DNA from: Flavisolibacter longurius
GTDB lineage: Bacteria; Bacteroidota; Bacteroidia; Chitinophagales; Chitinophagaceae
DNA length: 64,000 nt
Direction: 5' to 3'
NCBI GenBank assembly: GCA_013327885.1
Contig: JABUMY010000003.1
Coordinates: 310,001 to 374,000 of the forward strand
The first letter of the stretch is position 1, and each line of letters starts with the position of its first letter. The notes under the pieces were generated by a model, which did no database searches, was not told where the DNA came from, and saw only the letters and a list, made by a program, of their open reading frames with translations. The position numbers were made by a program, and so were the translations under genes. Below, piece after piece: positions 32,853-42,034 of this stretch.

Positions 32853-33974
32853 TTAATTTCTTGGTATGCCTTCGAGGAATTGCGAGTGAATGTATTCCGC
32901 CACCGTGCACAGGTCATTTGTTTGCTCGTACACCGCCAGTTGGCGGTCGGCGCCAGTACCTCTTTCCAAAATTTTATGGATGTGCATGATACGATCCCGT
33001 GACCCGAGTTGATCAACAACATCATCCACGAAATCGAGGAGCTCGTAGATCAAGACCCTTGTGTTTACTTCTTCTTCTTTTCCAAAATCAATCAGGTAGC
33101 CATCAATACCGTAACGGCTGGCCCGCCACTTGTTCTCGTTGATCAGGTGGCGTGTGTACTGGATGAAATTCATGTTCTGCAAACGCAGCTTATGGATCTT
33201 TGCACATACTGCCTGGAAGATGGCGGCAAGCCCGATGGTTTCATCAACCGTAAGTGGCACATCGCAGATCCGGAATTCTACCGTATTAAAGAAAGGATGC
33301 ACCCGCAGGTCCCACCAGATTTTTTTTGCATTGTCAATACAGTTGGTTTTCATCAGCAGCTTCACGTAGTTGTCGTACGATTCAATGCTTTCAAACGCTT
33401 CGGGAATTCCGGTGCGGGGAAACTTATCGAACACTTTTGTGCGAAAGGATTTATAGCCCGTTTTGCGTCCTTCCCAAAAAGGTGAGTTGGTGCTGAGCGC
33501 ATAGATATGCGGCAAAAAATAGCGGGTGGAATTGGCAATGTGCATGGCCATCTCGCGGGTTTCCATGCCCACGTGTACATGCAGGCCAAAGATCAAATTA
33601 CTGCGGGCCGCTTCCTGCAATTCATTCACAATTTCGTTGTACCGTACGTGGTCGGTGATCAACTGGCTTTCCCAGTGACTGAAAGGATGGGTACCGGCAG
33701 CGCCCATGGCAAAACCCAATCCGCCGGCAATATCAGAGATGGTTCTGCGCAGGATCGAAACATCTTTATGGGCTTCCTCCACATCCGCACAAATGTCGGT
33801 GCCCACTTCTACTACGGCCTGGTGCATTTCGGCTTTTACTTTGTCCTTGATGATCTTGTGGCCTTCCTGCACAATCTTTTGCTCATGGCTCTTCAACTCT
33901 TTGGTTGCCGGGTCCATAACCATGTATTCTTCTTCTACGCCAAGCGTGAAGGATTTATAATTGATGTTCGCCAT
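32853..33974 (-). CDS. YbdK-type carboxylate-amine ligase (GCS2 family)
   Basis: A 373-residue member of the glutamate-cysteine ligase 2 family with a glutamine-synthetase-like fold. LGVEEEYMVMD (11-21) carries the metal-binding acidic residues; NLIFGLHVHVGM and WWDLRVHPFFNTVEFRICD are the other conserved strands. These enzymes use ATP to join a carboxylate to an amine through an acyl phosphate; E. coli YbdK has only weak glutamate-cysteine ligase activity, so the natural substrate is open. It follows the ATP-grasp gene on the same strand by 117 bases. Two ligases together imply a two-step condensation. Confidence 0.92.
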   Translation of the reverse strand: MANINYKSFTLGVEEEYMVMDPATKELKSHEQKIVQEGHKIIKDKVKAEMHQAVVEVGTDICADVEEAHKDVSILRRTISDIAGGLGFAMGAAGTHPFSHWESQLITDHVRYNEIVNELQEAARSNLIFGLHVHVGMETREMAMHIANSTRYFLPHIYALSTNSPFWEGRKTGYKSFRTKVFDKFPRTGIPEAFESIESYDNYVKLLMKTNCIDNAKKIWWDLRVHPFFNTVEFRICDVPLTVDETIGLAAIFQAVCAKIHKLRLQNMNFIQYTRHLINENKWRASRYGIDGYLIDFGKEEEVNTRVLIYELLDFVDDVVDQLGSRDRIMHIHKILERGTGADRQLAVYEQTNDLCTVAEYIHSQFLEGIPRN

Positions 33975-34091
33975 GTATTGCTTTTAGGAGGAATTTCATC
34001 TCCGGTGTCGGACGTGATCGAAACAGTTTCGCGGTTTTTGTCGCTAAGAATGTTGCCTTGTTGTATAGAAAGCATTGCTCATTTCGCAATA

Positions 34092-35063
34092 CTATCTCTT
34101 TGCCGTTTTTTCTTTGAAGGGAGGACGGCTTGCACCTTCCCGCACAAACTCACCCCACGTAAGATTGTCTTCACCCTCTTTTTGCGCAAGCGCTCTTTCA
34201 ATGGCATAATTAGCGGCGGTTTCCACCACCCATTCAAAATTGTTTTCGCCCACGCTGGTGCGTTCCGCATCCGGTGCAGGGTTGCCAAAATCAATCGCAT
34301 ACGGCACACCATCACGAACAGCCAGTTCCACCGTATTAAAATCATAACCCAGTGCACGGTTGATCTGCAAAACAATTTCACCCATCTGCTCCAGACTTTC
34401 CTGTGTAGGAGCAAAGTCGGCCTGGTACCGCAGGTGATGCGGGTTGCGCGGCTCGTACGGCATGATACGTACATGCTTGCCGCCAATGCAATAACAGCGG
34501 TAGTATTCGGTAAACACGATCTCTTCCTGCAGCAGCATTACCAGTTGACCGGTTTCTGCATGCTTCTCGTAAAATTCTTCTTTGTTGTGCAGCTTGTAAA
34601 CATTCTTCCAGCCACCACCGGCATAGGGTTTCATGTAGGCTGGAAAACCAACATAATCGAAAATTGCATCCCAGTTCAACGGGTAGGTGAGGTTGGAGAA
34701 CGATTCGCCCTTGGTATCTGTTGGCATTTCGTAGGAAGGCAGGATAACGGTCTTGGGAACCGGCACGCCTACTTTTACCATCAGGCAATTGTTGAAGAAT
34801 TTATCATCGGCACTCCACCAGAAGGGATTGTTGATCACCGCCGTTCCCGCCATGGCTGCGTTCTTTAAATAAGCACGGTAAAAAGGAACATCCTGGGAGA
34901 TCCGGTCAACGATCACCGCATAGCCGGTGGACTCCCCCTGAACAACTTTTTCAATGCTGACGGGTTCTGCTACAATGCCTTCAACGCCTTTGCTATTCAC
35001 TCGCTCAATAAATGCCATCGGGAAGCTGCGTTCCTGTCCAAAGAGAATGCCTATTTTTTTCAT
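34092..35063 (-). CDS. ATP-grasp carboxylate ligase of unknown substrate
   Basis: A 323-residue ATP-grasp enzyme resembling D-Ala-D-Ala ligase/RimK-type proteins. K145 in AYMKPYAGGGW and the following glycine loop (149-152) bind ATP, E180/E181 in LQEEI is the hinge, and E246, D258 and N261 (VELAVRDG, AIDFGNP) form the metal site. The N-terminal KKIGILFGQERSFPMAFIERV is a pre-ATP-grasp fold. The ATG at 35063 is preferred to a frame from 35168 that would reach into the divergent promoter. It begins the cluster with the GCS2-type ligase, and an esterase is divergent 119 bases away. Confidence 0.9.
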   Translation of the reverse strand: MKKIGILFGQERSFPMAFIERVNSKGVEGIVAEPVSIEKVVQGESTGYAVIVDRISQDVPFYRAYLKNAAMAGTAVINNPFWWSADDKFFNNCLMVKVGVPVPKTVILPSYEMPTDTKGESFSNLTYPLNWDAIFDYVGFPAYMKPYAGGGWKNVYKLHNKEEFYEKHAETGQLVMLLQEEIVFTEYYRCYCIGGKHVRIMPYEPRNPHHLRYQADFAPTQESLEQMGEIVLQINRALGYDFNTVELAVRDGVPYAIDFGNPAPDAERTSVGENNFEWVVETAANYAIERALAQKEGEDNLTWGEFVREGASRPPFKEKTAKR

Positions 35064-35169
35064 GTATGGGGGTTTAATGTCCTGTTCAGGGTTAAAAAAT
35101 ACAATATAAAACGAAAGCAAAAAAAATATCTTGCCACCGAATTCTTTTTCATCTTTTGGTGCCCGCACT

Positions 35170-35177
35170 TATATTTA
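35170..35177 (+). promoter_or_regulatory. Probable -7 element of the esterase gene
   Basis: TATATTTA fits TAnnTTTG except the last base and ends five bases before the ATG at 35183. Confidence 0.4.
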
Positions 35178-35182
35178 CAGCT

Positions 35183-36013
35183 ATGCTTCTCGACGAATTA
35201 TCCACTATCCTTGTTGAACAAAAGGCCATTGCTTCCCACCATTTGAAACGGTATGTTATTGTAGATATCTACCGGCCCAAAACAATTCTTGCGAACGAAC
35301 CTTATACTTTGTTGCTGCTGAACGACGGGCAGAACCTGGAAGAGATGGGATACGCTAACCTGTTGAATGGCCTGCACCATTCCGGGCAGGTACAACCGGT
35401 GTTTTCTGTGGGCATCCACTGCAACAAAGACCGCATTGAGGAATACGGCACGGCCGCCATGACCGACTTTGCGGGCCGTGGTAAAAAAGCAGGTGCCTAC
35501 CAGCTGTTTATTGTAGAAGAACTGATACCGTTTCTTTACGCCGAATATGCAGTTGAAGAATTTACCCAAAAGGCCATTGCCGGTTTTTCAATGGGAGGGT
35601 TGTCGGCCATTGATACAATTTTCAATTACCCTGATGTGTTTTCCACCACCGGTGTTTTCTCAGGTTCACTTTGGTGGCGGTCAAAAGACTTAGGTGATGA
35701 ATACTGCGACGACCAACACCGCATCCTTCACCAACTGGTACGAAAAAGTGACTACAACCCGGGCAAGCGTTTTTATTTTATGACCGGTTCGCTGGATGAA
35801 ACCGCAGACCGGAACAACAACGGCATCATCGATTCCATAGATGATACGCTTGACCTGGTGAAAGAACTGGAAGTGCTGGGTTATAAAATGGGACATGACA
35901 TCTTTTACCAAAATGATGAAGAGGGCCGGCATGATATCGCCACCTGGGCCAAATCCCTTCCGCAATTTTTGTTGTGGCTGGCGCCGCCGGTTACCGCAAC
36001 GGTGTTCCGCTAA
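35183..36013 (+). CDS. Alpha/beta-hydrolase esterase, Fes/IroE-like
   Basis: A 276-residue cytosolic hydrolase of the putative-esterase family. The strand YTLLLLNDGQNL is followed by an oxyanion region, the nucleophile elbow GFSMGG (Ser at about 139) and the terminal H in EGRHDIATW, with D in GSLDETADRNN as probable acid. Family members cut esters such as enterobactin, acetyl-sugars or S-formylglutathione-like thioesters. Start at ATG 35183 rather than 35156. It is divergent from the ATP-grasp gene and shares a 119-base promoter region, hinting at a common pathway. Confidence 0.85.
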   Translation: MLLDELSTILVEQKAIASHHLKRYVIVDIYRPKTILANEPYTLLLLNDGQNLEEMGYANLLNGLHHSGQVQPVFSVGIHCNKDRIEEYGTAAMTDFAGRGKKAGAYQLFIVEELIPFLYAEYAVEEFTQKAIAGFSMGGLSAIDTIFNYPDVFSTTGVFSGSLWWRSKDLGDEYCDDQHRILHQLVRKSDYNPGKRFYFMTGSLDETADRNNNGIIDSIDDTLDLVKELEVLGYKMGHDIFYQNDEEGRHDIATWAKSLPQFLLWLAPPVTATVFR

Positions 36014-36169
36014 GCCAGACGTGCACAAGACTCTGAAGCTTTGCATCTGCATCCACTTAACGCATGTTTGCCCTTGTCTCTTCCGGCAAGAAATGGGTAA
36101 ACCACTGACTGCGATGCCATTTGCCCCCTGGCAGCCACAGCCGCCTGCTTTTTCACCTTTACTTCCGCT

Positions 36170-36177
36170 TACCTTTG
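36170..36177 (+). promoter_or_regulatory. Bacteroidota -7 promoter element of ribBA
   Basis: TACCTTTG matches TAnnTTTG exactly, 14 bases before the ribBA ATG. No FMN riboswitch-like sequence is seen in the 178-base spacer. Confidence 0.55.
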
Positions 36178-36191
36178 TGTAAAGTTTTTCT

Positions 36192-37388
36192 ATGCTGGAT
36201 AGTATTGAGAGTGCCATTGAGGACATCAGGGCCGGGAAAATGGTGATTGTGGTGGATGATGAAGATCGTGAGAACGAAGGTGACTTTGTCACCGCAGCCC
36301 ATAACGTCACACCAGAAGTCATCAATTTTATGAGCAAGCATGGCCGCGGGTTGATTTGTGTGCCCATGCTGGAAGAGCGCTGCAAAGAGCTGGGACTGAC
36401 CCTGATGGTCAACAACAATACGGCCCTCCACGAAACCGCTTTTACCGTTTCGGTCGACCTGCTGGGACATGGCTGTACCACGGGTATTTCGGCACATGAC
36501 AGGGCTAAAACCATCCAGGCCCTGATCGATCCGGCCACCAACCCTGATGACCTGGGTAAGCCCGGTCATATTTTCCCGCTGATAGCAAAAAAAGGCGGCG
36601 TCTTGCGCCGTGCAGGACATACCGAAGCCTCCGTGGATCTTGCCCGCCTGGCAGGCTTTGAACCGGCTGGTGTGTTGGTGGAGATCATGAACGACGATGG
36701 CTCCATGGCTCGCCTTCCCGAGCTGCGTGAGATTGCTGAAAAATTTGATTTTAAGATCATTTCCATAAAAGACCTGATCGAATACCGCATCAAGCGGGAT
36801 TCTTTGATCGAAGAAATTGTAAGGGTTGACATGCCAACCCGCTGGGGGCATTTTAAGCTGGTTGCTTTCCAGGAAAAGAATTCTTCTAACGAGCACCTGG
36901 CCCTCATCAAAGGGTCCTGGGAGCCCGGCGAAGCGGTGATGGTAAGGGTGCACTCATCTTGCTTTACGGGTGATATCCTTGGCTCCATGCGCTGCGATTG
37001 CGGCGAACAATTGCACAAAGCCATGCAGATCGTGGAAGCCGAAGGCAAAGGCGTGATCCTGTACATGAACCAGGAAGGCCGCGGCATTGGACTCCTGAAC
37101 AAATTAAAAGCCTACCGACTACAGGAAGAAGGCCTGGATACGGTAGAAGCCAACCTGCACCTGGGCTTTCAAACCGACCAGCGGGATTATGGCGTAGGCG
37201 CTCAAATCCTGCGGCACCTGGGCGTGCTGAAACTTCGCCTGATCTCCAATAACCCGAAAAAGCGTGTGGGGCTTATTGGTTACGGGTTGGAAATTGTTGA
37301 GAATATCCCGCTGAAAGTGCCTTCCAACCCGCACAACGAACGCTACCTGCAAACAAAGCGGGATAAGCTAGGGCATGAGTTTCACTAG
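36192..37388 (+). CDS. ribBA: Bifunctional DHBP synthase / GTP cyclohydrolase II
   Basis: A 398-residue fusion supplying both precursors of riboflavin. RibB covers 1-200 with [13 protein letters not shown] and the [13 protein letters not shown] motif. RibA covers about 205-398 with zinc ligands C257, C268 and C270 in [17 protein letters not shown] and [11 protein letters not shown]. Both sets of residues are intact, so both activities are expected. It is monocistronic; the convergent SPOR gene lies beyond an inverted-repeat cassette that begins two bases after the stop. Confidence 0.96.
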   Translation: MLDSIESAIEDIRAGKMVIVVDDEDRENEGDFVTAAHNVTPEVINFMSKHGRGLICVPMLEERCKELGLTLMVNNNTALHETAFTVSVDLLGHGCTTGISAHDRAKTIQALIDPATNPDDLGKPGHIFPLIAKKGGVLRRAGHTEASVDLARLAGFEPAGVLVEIMNDDGSMARLPELREIAEKFDFKIISIKDLIEYRIKRDSLIEEIVRVDMPTRWGHFKLVAFQEKNSSNEHLALIKGSWEPGEAVMVRVHSSCFTGDILGSMRCDCGEQLHKAMQIVEAEGKGVILYMNQEGRGIGLLNKLKAYRLQEEGLDTVEANLHLGFQTDQRDYGVGAQILRHLGVLKLRLISNNPKKRVGLIGYGLEIVENIPLKVPSNPHNERYLQTKRDKLGHEFH

Positions 37389-37389
37389 G

Positions 37390-37680
37390 CGGCCCCCTGT
37401 CCCCCGGTGGGGGAACTTAGGTGTGTCATTTACTATTTATCGCATTCTTTCTTTCAGCACAAATATTTTTAAATTAGTGTATGTTGAATAGAGTTACCGA
37501 ACGATGAAGAGTGCGACGCAACGGAAGTCAAATAGTAGCACTTCTGCTAAGTACATAAAAAGAAAAATGCCTGTTGGTAAGACAGGCATTTTTTATAGTT
37601 AGAAAAGATATCGCTAAATGAAGGACTGAGAAGAAAATGTTACTCCGACCTAAGTTCCCCCACCGGGGGACAGGGGGCCG
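37390..37680. repeat. Cassette bounded by perfect 33-bp inverted repeats
   Basis: Bases 37390-37422 and 37648-37680 are exact reverse complements, with an internal CCCCCGGTGGGGG core. The 225 bases between contain a terminator hairpin and no gene. The cassette fills the whole space between ribBA and the convergent SPOR gene. No clear target-site duplication is visible, so a MITE-like origin is only one possibility. Confidence 0.85.
37563..37594. terminator. Bidirectional terminator inside the inverted-repeat cassette
   Basis: AAAAATGCCTGT pairs with ACAGGCATTTTT around an 7-base loop, with A and T runs outside. It would stop transcription of both ribBA and the SPOR gene. Confidence 0.85.
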
Positions 37681-37683
37681 TCC

Positions 37684-38124
37684 TTACTCTTCCAGCGGAT
37701 CCAATTCAGGTTTTACTTCGATCACATCATTGATAATAAAAACTCCTTTCGGGAAGATGGCGTTCATGAGGCTTTGGTAGCGCTTGGCTTCGTCGCGGGT
37801 TTTAAAATTACCGGCCTTTAACCGGAAGAACGGCGACTGGTAAAGAAGATAAGCTTTTTGATCGGGAAAATGCGTGTAAACTTTTGTTTTGGCCGCAATG
37901 GCTTCTTCGCGGTTGTTGGTATTCATCACCATCAAGCGGTAACCCCGCATGGTGCGACCCGAAATACGCTTGGAGCGTTCGTTGATCGATGCCTGCTTTT
38001 TCACCAGCGCATCGATCCGGTCGTCTTTGTGTACGATCAGCGTGGGTTCAGTAGGGGTTGTACTTTCCTGGGCAACTGCTGATTTCAGCACAAAAAGAGA
38101 AGCAAGAAGCAACAATTTTTTCAT
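37684..38124 (-). CDS. Secreted SPOR-domain protein
   Basis: A 146-residue protein with a signal peptide (KKLLLLASLFVLKSAVAQ). Residues 60-140 fit a SPOR peptidoglycan-binding domain: YRLMVMNTNNREEAIAAKTKVY, YLLYQSPFFRLKAGNFKTRDEAKRY and VFIINDVIEV. SPOR domains bind glycan strands lacking stem peptides, often at division sites. The longer frame starting at 38211 was rejected because the signal peptide begins at 38124. Terminated by the hairpin in the cassette. Specific role unknown. Confidence 0.88.
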   Translation of the reverse strand: MKKLLLLASLFVLKSAVAQESTTPTEPTLIVHKDDRIDALVKKQASINERSKRISGRTMRGYRLMVMNTNNREEAIAAKTKVYTHFPDQKAYLLYQSPFFRLKAGNFKTRDEAKRYQSLMNAIFPKGVFIINDVIEVKPELDPLEE

Positions 38125-38232
38125 ACGAACGATTGTTGGTGGACAATAACAAAAATACAGCCAGTGTTGTTTTTTATCTGTTAATTGGTGGGAGAAACCG
38201 TAGTGCCGCAAAATGGGCCTGCAGCTTTTTCC

Positions 38233-38901
38233 TTAATAATTACCCGTACCGTTTTCACCATTAACAATGGCCACCGATGCACTGCAGCCAAGGCGGGTGG
38301 CGCCGGCTTTCACCAACTCCCTGGCAAATTCAGCCGTGCGTATGCCGCCGCTAGCTTTTATCTGTATCGTTTCCGGCAGGTGTTGGCGCATCAGCTGTAC
38401 GGCTTCTATCGAAGCACCACCATTTGCAAAGCCGGTGGATGTTTTTAAAAACTGCACAGGATAATGCCGGTACAGTTCACAACATTTGATGATCTCTTCA
38501 GCGCTTAACTCGCTGCTTTCAATAATGATCTTCAGGGTTTTTCCTTCCGCCGTTGTGAGGTCAGAAATCACACCTACTTCCGTTTCAACATAAGCAAGGT
38601 CATTGCTTTTGAACGCAGCCAGGTTCATCACCATATCCAGTTCGTCGGCACCTTCTTCAATCGCAATTTTTGCTTCCTGCAATTTTGTGTTGTAATGATG
38701 ATAACCAAAAGGAAAACCGATCACGGTGGCTATTTTCACACCCGAGCCTTCCAGCAGTTTTTTGGCATCCTGCACAAAATAGGGCGGTACACAAACAGCG
38801 GCAAACCGGTATTCGCGGGCCTCGTTGCAAATGCGGTCGATATCGGCCGTAGTTGTAACGTTTTTTAACACGGTATGGTCAATAAAAGGAGCGAGGGTCA
38901 T
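38233..38901 (-). CDS. deoC: Deoxyribose-phosphate aldolase
   Basis: A 222-residue TIM-barrel class I aldolase cleaving 2-deoxyribose-5-phosphate to glyceraldehyde-3-phosphate and acetaldehyde. The Schiff-base lysine is K153 in FLKTSTGFANGGAS; D89 in ADELDMVMN is the proton relay residue, and the C-terminal KASGGIRT strand supplies the second lysine. Length matches the family. It lies 108 bases upstream (in transcription) of the SPOR gene, so both may be co-transcribed. Confidence 0.95.
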   Translation of the reverse strand: MTLAPFIDHTVLKNVTTTADIDRICNEAREYRFAAVCVPPYFVQDAKKLLEGSGVKIATVIGFPFGYHHYNTKLQEAKIAIEEGADELDMVMNLAAFKSNDLAYVETEVGVISDLTTAEGKTLKIIIESSELSAEEIIKCCELYRHYPVQFLKTSTGFANGGASIEAVQLMRQHLPETIQIKASGGIRTAEFARELVKAGATRLGCSASVAIVNGENGTGNY

Positions 38902-38970
38902 GTGAAAAAGTTGTTATTTTTAGCGCTATTAATTCACTCTACTTACAAAGTAATCTAAAAGCCATTAAAC

Positions 38971-41900
38971 ATGAGGAGAAACAGACATTTTCTTTTGTTC
39001 TGTAGTGTCTTGTTGTTTTCGGCAATGGGTTATGCGCAAACCACGTTTCCGCTCAACGATGTAGCGGACCCGAAGTATTCGCATTATGCATTTACCAATG
39101 CCACCATTGTCAAAGACGCCAACACCACGATCACTAACGGAACACTTATCATCAAAGACGGAAAGATCGCTGCCATTGGGCAGGGATTAAAAGTACCTGC
39201 CGGTGCGATTGAGATCAATGCAAAAGGCAAGTATATCTACCCGTCGTTTGTTGATATCTACAGCGACTACGGCACACCGGCGCCGCAGCCACGCCAGGGC
39301 GGGTTTGATTTTTTTGCCCGTGCCCAACTTACTACCAACACTAAAGGCGCTTATGGCTGGAACCAAGCCATTCGCCCTGAAGTGGAAACCTTCAAAGTTT
39401 TCAGTGCCGATGAAACCAAGGCAAAAGGCTTTCGCGACATTGGCTTTGGAACGGTGCTCACCCATGTAAAAGATGGGATTGCACGGGGAACCGGATCGGT
39501 GGTAACACTGGCCGATGAAAAAGAAAACATGGTGATCCTGAAAGACAGGGCCTCTGCACATTATTCGTTCAGCAAGGGTACGTCTACGCAAAGCTATCCC
39601 GGTTCCATCATGGGAAGCATTGCCTTGCTGCGCCAGACCTATATGGATGCGCAATGGTACAAGAACAAGCCCACCGCCGAAGGTGTGAACATCAGCCTGC
39701 AGGCCTGGAACGATGTTCAATCACTGCCGCAAATCTTTGAAGCCAACGATAAATGGAATGTGCTGCGTGCCGACCGTATTGGCGACGAAGCCGGTGTACA
39801 ATACATCATCAAAGCCGGTGGTAACGAGTACCAGCGGATCGAGGACATGAAAGGAACAAAAGCAACGTTTATTCTTTCTTTGAATTATCCATCGGCTCAG
39901 GATGTGGAAGACCCTGCCGATGCCCGCTTTGTTTCGCTGTCTGATATGAAGCACTGGGAAATGGCGCCTACCAACGCGGCTGCCTTTGAAAAAGCAGGCA
40001 TCCACTTTTGCCTGACAACGTCTGACCTGCGTGACCCGAAAACGTTTATGACCAACCTGCGCACGGCTATCAATTACGGCCTTTCTGAAAAGGCTGCCCT
40101 GAATGCCCTGACAAAAACTCCGGCTGATTTACTGGGCATTGGCAACAGCGTAGGAACGCTGGACAACGGCAAGCTGGCCAACTTTCTTATAACGAGTGGA
40201 CCGATCTTCAACGCCGGCACCACCATTTATCAAAACTGGATCCAGGGTAAAAAGCACAATGTAAAGGACGAGACCTTTAATGAGATGCGTGGCAAATACA
40301 ACGTGGTGCTGAATACGCCGTCTGGTCCCATCAATTATTCTCTGGATTTTAAATCACCTTCCTCTGCCGTTGCCTTCCGCGGAAAGGATACCGTTACTTC
40401 CCGCTTTTATTTTGACGGTCGCAACGTTCGCTTAAATGTGGCACCAGAAAGAAGGGGAGAAGCCAACCTGCGGCTGACCGGTACCGTTAGTGGATCGGAA
40501 TGGCGTGGTTATGGCGAAGACAGCGCAGGCAACCGCTTTACCTGGATGGCTGCTTTTGCGGCTGCCGATACGGCCAAAGCCCGTGCGGACAGTGCCCGCA
40601 AGCGTCCGATGGTACTGGGAAAAGTTACCTATCCTTTCCTGCCGCATGGCTGGGAAGAAGGCCAGGCACCAAAGCAGGAAACCATCCTGCTGAAGAACGC
40701 AACCGTTTGGACAAATGAAAAAGATGGTGTGCTGCAAAATGCTGATGTTTTGCTGAAAGGCGGTAAGATCACGGCGATTGGAAAAAACCTTTCCGAGAAC
40801 GGCGCAAAAGTGATCGATGCCACGGGCAAACACGTAACGCCGGGCATCATCGACGAGCACTCGCACATTGCAGCCGCTTCTATCAACGAAGGTGGACAAA
40901 GTGTTACTTCTGAAGTACGTATTGCCGACAACCTGAATCCAGATGACATCAATATTTATCGCCAGTTGAGCGGTGGTGTTACCACGTCGCATATTTTGCA
41001 CGGATCGGCCAATACTATTGGCGGACAAACGCAACTCATAAAGCTGCGCTGGGGTGCCAACGATGAAGGCCTGAAGTTCAAAGGTTGGACTGGCCAGATC
41101 AAGTTTGCACTGGGTGAGAACGTAAAACGTTCGCCGGCACAGGCGGCCCAGCAAAACCGTTATCCTGACTCCCGCATGGGTGTGGAGCAGGTGTTGGAAG
41201 ATGCCTTTACCCGCGCCAAGCAATACGAAAAAGAATGGAAGACTTACGAAGCCGGCAACAGGAAAGGTGTGACGCCGCGTCGCGACCTTGAACTGGAAGC
41301 GCTGGTAGAGATTCTGAACAACAAACGTCACATTACCTGTCACTCTTATGTGCAAAGCGAGATCAACATGTCGTTGCACATGGCCGAAAAAATGGGTTAC
41401 AAGTACAACACGTTTACCCACATTTTAGAAGGTTACAAAGTGGCCGATAAAATGAAATTGCACGGCGCCAATGCATCTACGTTCTCCGACTGGTGGAACT
41501 ATAAAATGGAAGTGATCGATGCCATTCCGTACAATGCGTACCTGATGAAAATGGCCGGACTGAATGTGGCCATCAACTCTGATGATGCGGAAATGGCGCG
41601 TCGCCTCAACCATGAAGCCGCCAAAAGTGTTAAGTACGGTGGCATGAGCGAAGAAGATGCCCTGAAGATGGTTACCATCAACCCCGCTAAAATGCTGCAT
41701 GTTGATGACAAAGTAGGCAGCCTGAAAGTAGGCAAGGACGCCGACGTAGTGGTTTGGAGTGATAACCCGCTGAGCATTTATTCAAAAGCGCTTTATACGA
41801 TCGTGGATGGAACCATCTATTTCGACCGTGAAAAGGAAGCACATAAAGAGCAAGCCATCGCTTCGGAAAGAATGCGCATCGTGAAAAAAATGAACAGTGA

Positions 41901-42024
41901 AAAAAGCAGTGGTCGTCCCGTTATCCCGGCACAGCCAAGCTACCAGGTGATGCAATCCTGCGGCGAGCATTTTCACAGCCATGGCATTTTGACGATCGAC
42001 GCGGAACAATCTCAAAACAATTAA
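38971..42024 (+). CDS. Secreted double amidohydrolase-fold protein
   Basis: A 1017-residue protein with signal peptide (ending MGYAQ, residue 23) and two amidohydrolase domains. In the first (about 40-440) the metal motif after the PGxVD strand reads VDIYSDYG (94-101), with Tyr and Asp where HxH is expected, so it is probably inactive. A beta-rich insert spans about 445-560. The second domain (about 575-985) keeps DEHSHI with H630/H632 and downstream THILEG and SDD motifs, so it may be active. It runs into the partner gene at 42035 with a gap of 10 bases. Substrate unknown. Confidence 0.88.
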   Translation: MRRNRHFLLFCSVLLFSAMGYAQTTFPLNDVADPKYSHYAFTNATIVKDANTTITNGTLIIKDGKIAAIGQGLKVPAGAIEINAKGKYIYPSFVDIYSDYGTPAPQPRQGGFDFFARAQLTTNTKGAYGWNQAIRPEVETFKVFSADETKAKGFRDIGFGTVLTHVKDGIARGTGSVVTLADEKENMVILKDRASAHYSFSKGTSTQSYPGSIMGSIALLRQTYMDAQWYKNKPTAEGVNISLQAWNDVQSLPQIFEANDKWNVLRADRIGDEAGVQYIIKAGGNEYQRIEDMKGTKATFILSLNYPSAQDVEDPADARFVSLSDMKHWEMAPTNAAAFEKAGIHFCLTTSDLRDPKTFMTNLRTAINYGLSEKAALNALTKTPADLLGIGNSVGTLDNGKLANFLITSGPIFNAGTTIYQNWIQGKKHNVKDETFNEMRGKYNVVLNTPSGPINYSLDFKSPSSAVAFRGKDTVTSRFYFDGRNVRLNVAPERRGEANLRLTGTVSGSEWRGYGEDSAGNRFTWMAAFAAADTAKARADSARKRPMVLGKVTYPFLPHGWEEGQAPKQETILLKNATVWTNEKDGVLQNADVLLKGGKITAIGKNLSENGAKVIDATGKHVTPGIIDEHSHIAAASINEGGQSVTSEVRIADNLNPDDINIYRQLSGGVTTSHILHGSANTIGGQTQLIKLRWGANDEGLKFKGWTGQIKFALGENVKRSPAQAAQQNRYPDSRMGVEQVLEDAFTRAKQYEKEWKTYEAGNRKGVTPRRDLELEALVEILNNKRHITCHSYVQSEINMSLHMAEKMGYKYNTFTHILEGYKVADKMKLHGANASTFSDWWNYKMEVIDAIPYNAYLMKMAGLNVAINSDDAEMARRLNHEAAKSVKYGGMSEEDALKMVTINPAKMLHVDDKVGSLKVGKDADVVVWSDNPLSIYSKALYTIVDGTIYFDREKEAHKEQAIASERMRIVKKMNSEKSSGRPVIPAQPSYQVMQSCGEHFHSHGILTIDAEQSQNN

Positions 42025-42034
42025 TCAGTCATTC

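Noticed and set aside
33507-34868. Plus-strand open frame of 453 codons spanning the GCS2 and ATP-grasp genes
   Set aside because: It is the mirror of two conserved enzymes and the spacer between them; low-complexity composition, no motif.
36014-36191. FMN riboswitch upstream of ribBA
   Set aside because: The conserved RFN-element sequences are not seen in the 178-base spacer; a plain promoter element lies next to the gene.
40432-41421. Minus-strand open frame of 329 codons opposite the double amidohydrolase gene
   Set aside because: Antisense shadow of a conserved coding region, without start context or motif.
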